This document shows positions 1-10,579 of a stretch of 64,000 nucleotides of DNA, one piece after another. Every line of letters begins with the position of its first letter. Position 1 is the stretch's first letter. This stretch comes from Pontederia crassipes (taxonomy: Eukaryota; Streptophyta; Magnoliopsida; Commelinales; Pontederiaceae). Made by a program: the position numbers and the translations under genes. The notes below the pieces were generated by a model, which worked only from the letters and a program-made list of their open reading frames with translations, was not told the origin of the DNA and did no database searches. The stretch lies in the NCBI GenBank assembly GCA_030549335.1, contig JAUKPH010000017.1:8455501-8519500 (forward strand). The letters are read 5' to 3'.

Positions 1-15
1 TCTTTTATTTATAAG

Positions 16-3000
16 GTGTGGGATGCAACTGCTACAGATCCAAAGCTTTTAGTGTTTCTCAAGTCCTATCGCAATACTGTCCCTGTCCCAAGACACTGGT
101 GTCAAAAATGAAAGTTTTTGCAGGTGAGTTGTATCATCTTATATTTAGGTGATGTGCGTTGGTATGTGTGAATAACTAACACGAGGGAATACATGTCCTT
201 GAGTGTTTGGAAATTGGGGTGAGGGAAGTTAAAGTCGATAAGCTTTCCACCCCGCTTATATTTGCATGTAATTCTTGCAGGGAGCCCGCTGTAAAAATGG
301 AGCCAGGAGATGATGGTATTTATCAAGGGGGCCTCTACATTACAATGCTAGGATAGTGGGTTATAAATTAGATTTCATGGTGTACTTTCCAGAATAAAAC
401 CATATATAAATTATATTTGCCTAGTCTGGAATGAAGGATAATCTGTTGATATTCTGAAGATATAAATGAACTATTGCTTAAGTTCAAAATGATTATGCAT
501 GGGAATCAAACTGAATCAAATTCATTTTTGTATTGCAGATTCTTTGAGATGTTACAATGCCTCAGATTTTCAGTTCATGTGGTTTAGTTAGATTAAAGCA
601 GTAGACATGTTATCAACAACAGCTATCCAGATTTTATATGCTTGTTTTCGTTATTCTCAGGGGAAGCGAGGTATTGAGAAACAACCTTTCCAACTGCCCG
701 ATTTCATTGCTGCAACTGGTATTGAAAAAATCAGACAGGTAAAGGCACACTCACACACTTGATGTTCATAGTTAGAACTTACGAACAATTTCACTTTTTT
801 TTTTTAATGTGTAAAAGATGGCTACCAGGCTTTGGTAGTCATCTATGTTTGTAACAGTTTCACATTTTTGTTTCACTTAATTTTTCTCCAGGCATACATT
901 GAGAAAGAAGACAGCAAGAAGCTGAAGCAGAAGCAGCGTGAGCGCATGCAACCAAAGGTGGGGAAAATGGATATAGATTATCAGGTGAATTCTTTGTGTT
1001 TTTTCATAGCATGAATTCTTTGTTTTGGTTCTTGGATCAGTAAAATATGCCTCTTGTATTCTTGTTGTAAGTGATGAACCAAATGTATCATATTCTTATA
1101 TGGTTCAGTTGTAATGCATTTCACATGTCCTATTGATGCCGATTGAGCCATGTGGGGAAATCATCTTCTCTACCAGTTTTAGTTGAGATAAATTCATTTT
1201 GCTCTGACCATCTTTCTTGGTGCAGGTCCTGCATGATGCCTTTTTCAAGTATCAGACTAAGCCAAAGTTGACGACACATGGTGATTTGTATTACGAGGGG
1301 AAAGAGTTTGAGGTACCCCAGAATTTTAAAGCCATTTTCCACAGCTGTGGTTATTTTCTTTGTCCGTTACAGTTCCCATAAAAAACTAGCTGGTTACAAA
1401 AAATTTCCTTGTATGATAGCTTAAAATAAATTTATATGCACACATTAAAAAACAATATTTCTGATCCTTTAGTATTTGCATGCTATTTACTGAAATGTTT
1501 CTGACCGATTTTTGCTTCTAAGCAACTGTGTTTTACATTTCTAGGAAGATCACTAAATTTAACAGTTTATGTTGACATTGAACAGGTCAAACTTAGGGAA
1601 ATGAAGCCAGGCATGTTGTCAAGAGAGCTTAAGGAAGCTCTTGGAATGCCTGATGGTGCTCCGCCTCCATGGCTTATTAATATGCAGGTTGGTTGTAATG
1701 ACAGTCCTATTCTTCTGAATTTCTCATTATCTTCATTGTTCAACTGGAATGACTAAAATCAATCTTGATCAGAGATATGGGCCTCCTCCCTCATATCCAC
1801 ATCTGAAAATACCTGGTCTGAATGCTCCTATCCCGCCTGGAGCTAGCTTTGGATATCATCCCGGGGGCTGGGGTAAGCCTGGGGTAAGCCTCCTGTTGAT
1901 GAAGTAGGTGTCGCAAATGCACTTCCATTACTTGTACTAATTTCAGAGAGTTAACCCTTTCTGTGTTTTTTTTGGGTTTTCAGTATGGACGTCCATTATA
2001 TGGTGATGTTTTTGGGGTTCAACAAGAAGAGCATATTAACTATGAGGTAAACTGACAACCTGTTCTATTTTACCTTGAAGTAACAATAGGTGAAAAGGAA
2101 TAAACAGAAAACTGCGTTAATTGATGTTTTTTTATTTAGGAGAAAAAGGATGACCACCAGAGTTCTGGTTGTCATCTGTCTATATATAATTGTGAACTGA
2201 AAGTCAAACTGCTGTTATATTTCAATTATCCAATCAGTGAATATGTAGCATTGTTTTTAATTCTGATGATTACATTGGTTCACAATTTTCCCATTTGTAG
2301 GTGGAGCCTGTGGATCGCAGCAAACATTGGGGAGACTTGGAGGAAGAGGAGGAAGAAGAGGAGGAGGAAGAGGAAGAGGAAGAAGAAGAACAGATGGATG
2401 AAGAGGAATTGGAAGCAGGAATACAATCTATTGACAGCCTCTCAAGGTGCTTGCTTCATCGCTTCCACTTTGACTCCCCCTCCCCTCCCTTTTCTTTTCC
2501 TAGTTATTTTCAGAAATTTATGTTTATCGTATTGATACTTTCCTTCTTGGCATTAGCACTCCCACTGGCGTGGAAACACCTGATGTCATTGATCTCCGGA
2601 AGCAACAGAGGAAGGAACCTGAGAGACCTCTATATCAGGTAATTTATTTTAAGTCTTATTCTCTAAGTTTGGGATAGATATCATTCTACAATGATCATGA
2701 TGTATCTGGCATTAAACAATTTTTGAACTCATGTAAATACTACTGTGAGTAGGTTCTTGAGGAGAAAGAAGAAAGAATCGCTCCTGGAACACTGCTTGCA
2801 CCTAGTCACACATACGTGCTTGGCACACAGGACAAAACAGCTGCTAAAAGGGTGACATATCTTGCCTATTTATTACCAATTAATGTCGTACATTTTCCTC
2901 TAGTATTCCCAATGGTTTTACTCATCTGGATCCCTGTTGATTCCTTTTGTTGTTAAGCAATGTTGAGCTTCTATGATGGTTGTCATAAGAAAGGTATTAA

Positions 3001-3445
3001 TCATCTTGAACATCATCTTCTCCAGGTTGATCTTCTCCGGGGTCAAAAATCAGACAAAGTGGATGTTACCATACAACCAGAGGAGTTGGATGTTATGGAT
3101 GATGTTTTGGCAGCCAAGTAAGATGATGCCTATTAAGTCTCGACCTTGCTTTAAATGCAGTTGAATTTGGGTTCTAACTTAGTGCTTATCTAATAGATAC
3201 GAAGAAGCACGTGAAGAAGAGAAACTACGAAACCAGAAGGAAGACTTCAGCGATATGGTTGCGGAGGTGTGTTTACTATTTTTTCACACAGCCTTTTTCT
3301 TTCAGTACCATATTTTTCTCTCAGCTTTTGGGTTTGATTGATATCTGTATTCTGAAACCGAGGGTTCATTTTGCAGCAGGCAGCAAACAAGAGGAAGCGC
3401 AAGGAGAAAGAAGGGAAATCAAAGAAGAAAGACTTCAAATTCTAG
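16..3445 (+). CDS. SF3B2: Splicing factor 3B subunit 2 (SF3b145/SAP145/CUS1), C-terminal about 400 codons, 5' end outside window
   Basis: Core protein of the SF3b complex in the U2 snRNP, helping U2 bind the branch point in the nucleus. Thirteen exons can be joined: 16-123, 661-738, 892-984, 1226-1312, 1586-1687, 1773-1883, 1984-2046, 2301-2446, 2557-2638, 2753-2851, 3026-3117, 3197-3266, 3377-3445, all with GT-AG introns and matching phases. The first two to three hold a DUF382-type region (VWDATATDPKLLVFLKSYRN), then a PSP proline-rich segment (MPDGAPPPWLINMQRYGPPP), a long poly-Glu run at 2338-2391 and a basic tail ending KSKKKDFKF. The N-terminal roughly 180 residues lie upstream. Two lesions: codon 109-111 is TGA where the family has Arg (WCQ-K-R-KFLQ), and an 11-bp tandem duplication at 1870-1891 disrupts the ancestral exon end. 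Everything else looks intact, so this may be a working gene with a sequence error, or a recent pseudogenised copy. Confidence 0.88.
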
Positions 3446-3920
3446 GCATTTACATGTGCACTTTACAAACGTCTCTAACAGGGGAGATAATGTTCCTAAA
3501 ACTGCAATTTCAGAACTTTTGTGTTCGAGTAAACATCAGTGAACTTTTTTTTTTTTGTCGCAAAGCTTTTAATTCTTTCAGCTCGATACTTTGATTGTCC
3601 AATTACGCAATAAACATTTTGATGTTCTTGGCTTTAATTTCTTTCGATGCAGTAACGTTCTGGAAGAGCTTTATATTACGTGCAGAATGTATATAATGGT
3701 TAAGACTTTAACATTCTATCGGAGATTCGTCGGAATTTATTGGACAAACCCCGTAAGGAAAAGATTGTGTCAAGAACGTCAGATGGATGAACATAATATA
3801 ATTGACAGCAACGTCGTCCGCCGTCCTCGTCGTGTTCTGCGTCGAATGGCCCCGCCACGGCCGCCCACCACCACCACCGACAGATGTTTGGTCCTACTTG
3901 GCCCGTCCTCTCAATCAACT

Positions 3921-3963
<43 letters not shown>

Positions 3964-4367
3964 CTCGACACCGTCGTACACGCTTCCTATCACATGATGA
4001 TAAACTGGGAATCTTACTAGCTCATCGCACAACTCGTAAAAGCAGAGCCACCCGTTTACGCACCAACCATCTTTGTATCCTGGGACCTGTAGGCAACGTG
4101 ATCAGAGTTCACAAGTATGTATCGCAGTCCCCTGACGAACAACGCACATTATAAGATCACAAGGATCGTAGTCCTCATTCTTATGTCACCTTAAGGCCCA
4201 AGCAAAAAAACGCGACCTCCTCATGCCTCCCTGCGCACGAGTCGCATGCATCTTATTCTTCTTATAAGCGTCTGCCTGATCCAACTCGTCTACTCCTTTG
4301 TTCTTCTTTCCATCTCGAAGCAAAGCCCCTTCGCTTTCTAAATTTTGGTTGATCCCTTCTACTAGAC
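3446..4367. other. SF3b2 3' UTR and spacer before the Dof gene
   Basis: An AATAAA polyadenylation-like hexamer lies at 3609-3614, about 165 bases after the SF3b2 stop. The rest carries a (GA)n microsatellite at about 3919-3961 and a possible TATA motif (TATAAG, 4263-4268) about 100 bases upstream of the Dof start. Open frames across the GA tract read as Arg-Glu or Leu-Ser repeats and are not genes. Confidence 0.5.
3919..3961. repeat. (GA)n microsatellite
   Basis: About 21 uninterrupted AG units. It lies roughly 300 bases upstream of the probable Dof transcription start, so it may sit in that promoter; no function is shown. Confidence 0.95.
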
Positions 4368-5264
4368 ATGGGGATCCGCTCTCAGGTATTTTATACGATC
4401 TAATAATTGTGCATGGATTATATATATATGCATATATCTTTGTCTGCCGGCAGTACGTGCAGCTTCTATATAGACTGATCATTGTGCGCTCGTGTCGTGA
4501 AGGAACGAGGTGTGGAGATCCCAAAGATCGCCGGAGAAGCCGACAGCCCGCAGCAGCAGAAGAAGGAAAAGGCATCGCCGCTGCAGTGCCCCCGGTGCGA
4601 CTCCACGAACACCAAGTTCTGCTACTACAACAACTACAGCAAGCTGCAGCCGCGGCACTTCTGCAAGGCCTGCCGGAGGTACTGGACCGAAGGGGGCGTC
4701 CTCCGCGACGTGCCAGTCGGCCGCAGCCGCAAGAACAAGCGCCTCAAGACGGCTCATGGCACCGCCCCGGTCTTCGACGTTGACGGCAACGGCATTGACA
4801 GTGGTGGTAGCAGCACAACCATCGCAGCTGCGGCTGGTCAGCAGCCGCCGCCAGTAACGCCATCGGACGTCTGCCCGCCGGAGGCACTTCTCCATGAGTC
4901 CCTCCTCCACCCGCCGCAGCTAAAGCTTCCGGCTGCATGGGATTGCATCGCCGGTAGCTACGTCGACTCCGCCCCCTCTGCACCTCTGCTGCCGCAGGAG
5001 TACGTCGTCGACTGGGCGGAAGAACCTGCAGCCATTTCGAGCTACCGTTTTGAAGACATGTTCGATCCTTTCTCCCATCTGCCATCGTCGTCCTGTTCGT
5101 CGCCGCATGATGACCACGCGAGACGGGACGCGCGACTCGTTGCTGCCGACGGCGCCTCGAGCTCGTGGCAGGTGGAGGGCCATGAAGGGAGGAGCCACTT
5201 GAGCCGCTGGGACGAGGTGCTCGACATCGTGTATTCGGAATTCAATCCGCCCGGATCAGTGTAG
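4368..5264 (+). CDS. Dof-type zinc finger transcription factor
   Basis: Nuclear DNA-binding protein; Dof factors bind AAAG core sites. Exon 1 (4368-4385) encodes MGIRSQ, then an intron with donor CAG/GTATTT and acceptor at 4501-4502, and exon 2 (4503-5264) continues in frame as ERGVEIPK. This gives 259 residues. The Dof finger has CPRC at 35-38 and CKAC at 60-63, separated by 21 residues, which is the family's CX2C-X21-CX2C spacing, followed by RRYWTEGG and a basic RKNKR. The short intron-split N-terminus with a (V/L)EIPK/ELPK-like motif resembles one Dof subgroup. Oddities: after VPVG the usual glycine stretch is replaced by RS and is one residue short, YWTK is YWTE and LRN is LRD. The rest is low complexity and very GC-rich. 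The two-exon model is inferred from splice sites; an alternative non-ATG-linked exon start is less likely. Confidence 0.85.
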
Positions 5265-6660
5265 GTTTATTAATTCCAAATCTGAACAAGGAACACAATT
5301 GGACACGGCAACCTCCATGGATTTTATTGTTCAAGCTGCAGTTGGTTGTGTATTAGGCATGTTTTGTGATGCCATATTTTTCACAGGACTCGAAGATTGA
5401 TTTATTTTCTTCATGCAAATATGTAATGTAAATGGTTCATCAACAAGCAAATTAATATGGTGCCCCTCTGAGCTTTCAAATTGACAATTTGACATCAACT
5501 TGACAAGGCAGTGGACATAAAACATATTCCTTGTAAGTTGCAACAGTAGAATTGAATCTTTCTTGCACACCGTATGAACAAAGGAATGAGCGAGACAGCT
5601 GAATTATTTTATTAAATTATGTTACATATATTTTAAAATAATAATTAAATATAATTTTTTATGTTTAATATAATTATTAACTCATAAAATAATAAATTAT
5701 CTCTTTAGTTCTTACTTTTATTCAAGCACATGTTAAAATTTATCTATCTAATTAACATATTACTTCTCTATAATTACATTTTTCATCCAACTAATAAGTT
5801 CTAACATTTCAGTACTAGTGACACCCCGTCTTTCCACTCCGCGCCCCATCTTTTTTTAAATGTTTTTATTATTTATTATTTTAAAATTTTAATTATTAAA
5901 AGAGAGTAATTTAGTTTTTTAATAAATAGTAAAACTAAAAAGTTATTAAAATCAAATAATTAGAATGAAAATCACGATATAATTTAGGCACGCAATACAT
6001 AAGTTCATATATATTAGGATTTAGACGTTAGGTTTAAGGAATTAACCTAAGTTAGAAATATTTAAGACGTATTTGTCCTGCAAATAATCTTTCTAAATTT
6101 ACTGCTAATATAAAATTAAATTATTTAGACTTACCACATTATTTTATTTACTTTATTTTAATTTGTAAGCAATTTAGATCGCTCAAACATTGCATGTAAA
6201 GTGACAATCCATATTGATCATGGGAGACATGTTCATTCATATTGTCACTCAAATGGTAATCTAATTTTATCTTCTTTTCATTTTTGTACTTTCCAATTTT
6301 AAATAAATAAAATATAAAATTATATAAGAAAATTATATAACAATAATAAAAGATATTACCAGTATTATTATAATTAATAATATTAATTTATTAATTATTA
6401 TTCACAGAATTGCATCTTATTAATAATAATTATTTTGAATATTACATATATTTATTACCAATATTTTTCATTTAAAAATTTGTATTCCCTTAATTCTTCA
6501 TGACCTAAAATATTCCCTAACAACACGAAGTTGATAATCAAAAGAAAATTCATTTTGGTATTGCAAAGAAAATATGTGTAATACAGATTAAAAACTCTTT
6601 TTTTTTTGGAGTTGGTCTATACGTGGAAACATTTCCAACTATATATAATAGTATTGTTCA
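5265..6660. other. AT-rich intergenic sequence
   Basis: Dof 3' UTR followed by very AT-rich sequence with no convincing open frame, RNA gene or ordered repeat that I can see. Confidence 0.5.
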
Positions 6661-6892
6661 AGACCAATGTTTTGAGAACTGAGGGGTTGCTCTAATCCGT
6701 TAAATCGCGGCTGCCACTTCGTTTCGAACTGATATAGAAATCCGATTTTGATAAAAAAAATCGGGATCAATGGGGAGAACTAGAAATTCTGGTTCAACCC
6801 GATTTTTTACTTTTTTTAGATAAAAAAATAAATAAGAGAAAATATAAAATATTAAAACTAAAATTTTAAATTCTTAATATAAAAAAGAACAT

Positions 6893-7390
6893 GGACTTGT
6901 TTGGTTGCTAAAATCAGATGGAACCAATATTTAGCGAAACTTTTGGAACCAAGGTGTGACCTTAGTTGAGTCGGTTCTATTTTGTTTCATTTTTCTTTTT
7001 TAGACCTGACAATTGCCTTTTTTCAATTTCATTTTTTTCTTTTTTCTTATTTTTCTCTTTCATGTTACTCTTATAAAATAATTTACTTATTAAATATAAA
7101 GTATTTATTATAAAAGATTAATATAGTATTATTTATTACTTATCATTTTATTAAAAAAATAATATTTCAATAAATATAATTTATTTAAAATGGTTTTTAT
7201 ATTTAGAAAATATATTTTAAAACAATTATACTTATATTTTAATTAATTAAAATAATTATATTTTATATTTATAAAACCTATTTTTTAATTAAATAATCTA
7301 TTAAAATTAATTTATTGCATCTATTTTTTTATATCATATTAACTTTCTAATTCCTTATTATTACATTCCACTCTGTACAAACACACCCTG
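6893..7390. mobile_element. AT-rich non-autonomous element with GTTTGGTT-like left end and CAAACACACCC-like right end
   Basis: Starts near TTGTTTGGTTGC and ends near ACAAACACACCCTGAAC, so the ends are inverted relative to each other. The right half (ATTAATTTATTGCATCTATTT onward) is similar in order to segments near 14880-15010 and 37180-37330, which suggests a family of three copies in the same orientation in this window. No coding capacity is visible. Confidence 0.45.
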
Positions 7391-7572
7391 AACTAATATG
7401 TCAATTCAATTATTCACATGAAACTCGAAGGAATTAATTGCCAAACACAGCACATAAGAAATTAATGAAAGAGAGAATCCAAATTATAGGAGATTAACCA
7501 TTAATAGAAGAAAAATGGAAAATAATTAATTGATAGAAGAACACAAAAAAAAGTAAAATTGAATAATAGGAA

Positions 7573-7743
<171 letters not shown>

Positions 7744-8212
7744 AGCAACAACTTTATTTTGAGCAAGCATTATTTTCTAAACCATAAAAGATATTTTGAA
7801 AAATAAAATTAGTCAACTATAAATAAAATAATAAATTAAGGTAAAAAATAAAGTAAGGTAAAAATGTTGAAGGTGAAATAAAAAAAAATCTTAACTTTAT
7901 GGAATAATCATGGGAGGAGAATTAAAAATGCAATAATAAAAAAAATTAAAAGTATATAATATTTCATCACTCGTATTATATAAATAATAAACATATGTAT
8001 TAGTGACTATGATTATGAATAAACATTAATTTTTAAAACATAATAAATAATATTTTCATATTAATTTATCATTAGTGATTTATTATTTACATATATTGTG
8101 CTAATTACTATGATAGATTAGTAAAAAAAGTATTATTTTAATAAAATTTGATTTAATCCGATTGAACCGATTAGACTTGATCGAGTTGAGAAAACATTGT
8201 TCGTGATCACAT

Positions 8213-8918
8213 CAATGTTATCAAAATCGGACCGGACCGACCGGTTCAATCGGTTCAATCGTGAACCGGTCGGAAATCCGGTTCGGTTTGATGACAAAAT
8301 CATTTTTAATGTTGAACTGGGCTGGTTGAACCGGTTCAACACGGTTCAAGTCAGATTTTGAAAAATAATATTTAAAAAATGATTAAAATAGGAAAGTTAG
8401 AAAAGGAAAAAAAAAGGAATATAAGAAAAGTAAAAAAGAGTGAATATGATATGTATAAAGCTAAATAGGAATTGAAATAAAAAAGGTAAATATTTAAAAT
8501 TAAATAAAATTAAAATGGAAAATTATCAAAGGTCATAAATAAAGGAAAATAAAAAGGAAAGTGTTAAAGAAAAAAAAGAAATAAGAATAATTTAAGATAA
8601 AATTTATTAATATAGTATCTATCATCAATAAATAATAGATATTAAATTAACAAAAATCTATTTATATTTATATGTTAATCATTATTAAAAAAATTAATAA
8701 ACAAAAAATATGTTATATTAATTTTTAATATTATTAATAAGTTATTAGTATAATATTCATATACTATATCATATAACTTATATTATATTTTTATAATTAT
8801 TATAAATAATATTATTTTAATAAAATCCAATTCAATCGAGTCGAACTCGATCGGACCGGTCCAATCGTGACCCGATAAGGAGTCCGATCCGGTCGTCGGT
8901 CTGGTCATGAAAACATTG
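8213..8918. mobile_element. MITE-like element with GC-rich inverted ends and purine-rich core
   Basis: The left end begins CAATGTTATCAAAATCGGAC and continues with CCGGTTCAATCG-type repeats. The right end, read on the opposite strand, begins CAATGTTTTCATGACCAGAC and runs into GACCGG motifs. About 700 bases long. The middle, about 8355-8600, is strongly purine-rich on the plus strand. No transposase is visible. Related elements are at 27483-28583 and 29888-30617. Confidence 0.6.
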
Positions 8919-9423
8919 GATCACATATTTTATTGAGATTTTTCTTATCACATGTTTTAATTCTTACAACGTTTTTTTAATCTATTCTATAGTATTATTT
9001 TCCATATTGATCATGACGTAATCCTACTCAAGTAGTTGTTATTAAAATCTAAAAATAACTTATACAGACAAAATATTCTAAACTCAGGATTACCAATTGA
9101 TCCGATTGACCAATCAACTATATATATCGGCAAAAGGAGCAGCGCATGATAGATGAACTTGTATCATCGAAGCACCTTTACTAATTCAAACCACTAGTGA
9201 CAAATTATTAACTTTATTGTTGCATCTACCGACCAGCAGAACACGAAGCGTACGTACCCTAGAAGAAGAACAAATTTAAGAAGTGGGAAGTTAACGCAAC
9301 AAAAACAAGCTACGAACGAGATATGACGACTAGCATCCATGCACTGGTGCTGTGGTGCATGCATGCGCGTGGCGGTCTGATCTATTAGCACGTACGTACT
9401 CCTCTTGCAAACCCGCGCCGGGC
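8919..9423. other. Spacer downstream of the cysteine-rich peptide gene
   Basis: AT-rich, becoming GC-richer toward 9240-9423, which probably contains the 3' UTR of the minus-strand gene at 9424-9855. Nothing else supported. Confidence 0.5.
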
Positions 9424-9855
9424 TCAGCAGGTCGGGAAGCAGTTGCCGGCGCATTTGATCAAGCACTTGGGGTCCTCCTGCAGATTCATCAGGCCGCTGC
9501 ACTTCTTGAAGCAGAACAGCTTCTTGCTCACGCACTCCTGCTCCGTGACGCAGGGGGGCCTCAGCATCTTCCGGTCGCCCACGGCCGCGGCCTCGCCGCC
9601 GGGGGAGGGCCTTTTGCGGTGGTCGCGCGGGTGCTTCTTGACCCTCTGCACGCCGCGTCTTCGATCCGTCGAGGCGACGTCGACGGCCTGCAGCGCGTCG
9701 AAGGAGATGGCTCCCTTCCTCGACAGCACACCCCGTGCCCCGCGCGCGCGCTGCGCGCTGACGTCCGAGGCCAGGTCGGTCTCCTCCGAGGGGGCGCTGC
9801 CGGCGACGGCGACGGCGAAGAGAGCTGCGATCGCGAGGAACCTGAGGAGCTCCAT
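9424..9855 (-). CDS. Secreted cysteine-rich peptide precursor (8 Cys, thionin/defensin-like size)
   Basis: Single-exon open frame of 143 residues. Start chosen at the ATG whose product begins MELLRFLAIA because it opens a clear signal peptide (residues 1-19, hydrophobic core ending AVAG); the frame is open upstream but the TATA motif lies within that upstream stretch. Residues 20-100 form a basic, low-complexity pro-region with dibasic clusters (RRR at 65-67, KK at 73-74, RKR at 80-82) that could be processing sites. The C-terminus holds eight cysteines at 102, 108, 115, 119, 131, 135, 139 and 143, spaced x5-x6-x3-x11-x3-x3-x3, ending in Cys. I do not recognise the exact family; a secreted antimicrobial or signalling peptide is an inference from architecture. 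Codon third positions are strongly GC. Confidence 0.7.
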   Translation of the reverse strand: MELLRFLAIAALFAVAVAGSAPSEETDLASDVSAQRARGARGVLSRKGAISFDALQAVDVASTDRRRGVQRVKKHPRDHRKRPSPGGEAAAVGDRKMLRPPCVTEQECVSKKLFCFKKCSGLMNLQEDPKCLIKCAGNCFPTC

Positions 9856-9914
9856 GACTGTGATATTTTGGTTTTGTTTGGCGTATGATTGATTCTGAAT
9901 TATGCGACGTCGGA

Positions 9915-9922
9915 ATTTATAG
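9915..9922 (-). promoter_or_regulatory. TATA box of the cysteine-rich peptide gene
   Basis: CTATAAAT on the minus strand, 60 bases upstream of the ATG at 9855, a normal distance for a plant gene with a short 5' UTR. Confidence 0.55.
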
Positions 9923-10056
9923 ATAGATGGAGAGAGATGCACGCACAGCTGCCGCGAGGTTGCAGAGATGGAGAGAGCTGCGGCAGGGTAGCCATGGCGT
10001 GACGTAACGGCTTCTCAGACGTGCATGCGTCGTGTTGTGTTCGTGCATGTCGAATG

Positions 10057-10279
<223 letters not shown>

Positions 10280-10579
10280 TTGACGATTCCGAAAGGCCCA
10301 GCCCGGTTGATGATGGGCCACCTTAGTCTTGTTGTATGCTAAAAATGAGTTTTTGGAAAAGTAAATTTTAAGAAAATTTATTAAAAGCAGAGAGTTAAAT
10401 TATATTTACAATTCAATTAAAATATCTATTTGTGTACTAGAAATGAGAGATAAAACAATATATATTTCTTAATTTCATTCGATCGAAAATTATTTTTCCT
10501 TGTTTAAATTAATCGTCATTACCACCAACGCATGGAAAAAAATATTAATTTAAGCTTTTTTTTTTTGCACAAAAAAGAG

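Noticed and set aside
2251..2642. Overlapping frames with poly-Arg/Lys or poly-Glu runs
   Set aside because: They are extensions or frame shadows of SF3b2 exon 2301-2446, whose poly-Glu reading is the family's true frame.
4479..5245. Minus-strand and second-frame open frames across the Dof gene
   Set aside because: High GC removes stop codons; only the Dof frame has conserved domains.
9352..9892. Two long plus-strand open frames of 149-178 codons
   Set aside because: Antisense shadows of the GC-rich cysteine-rich peptide gene; no signal or domain.
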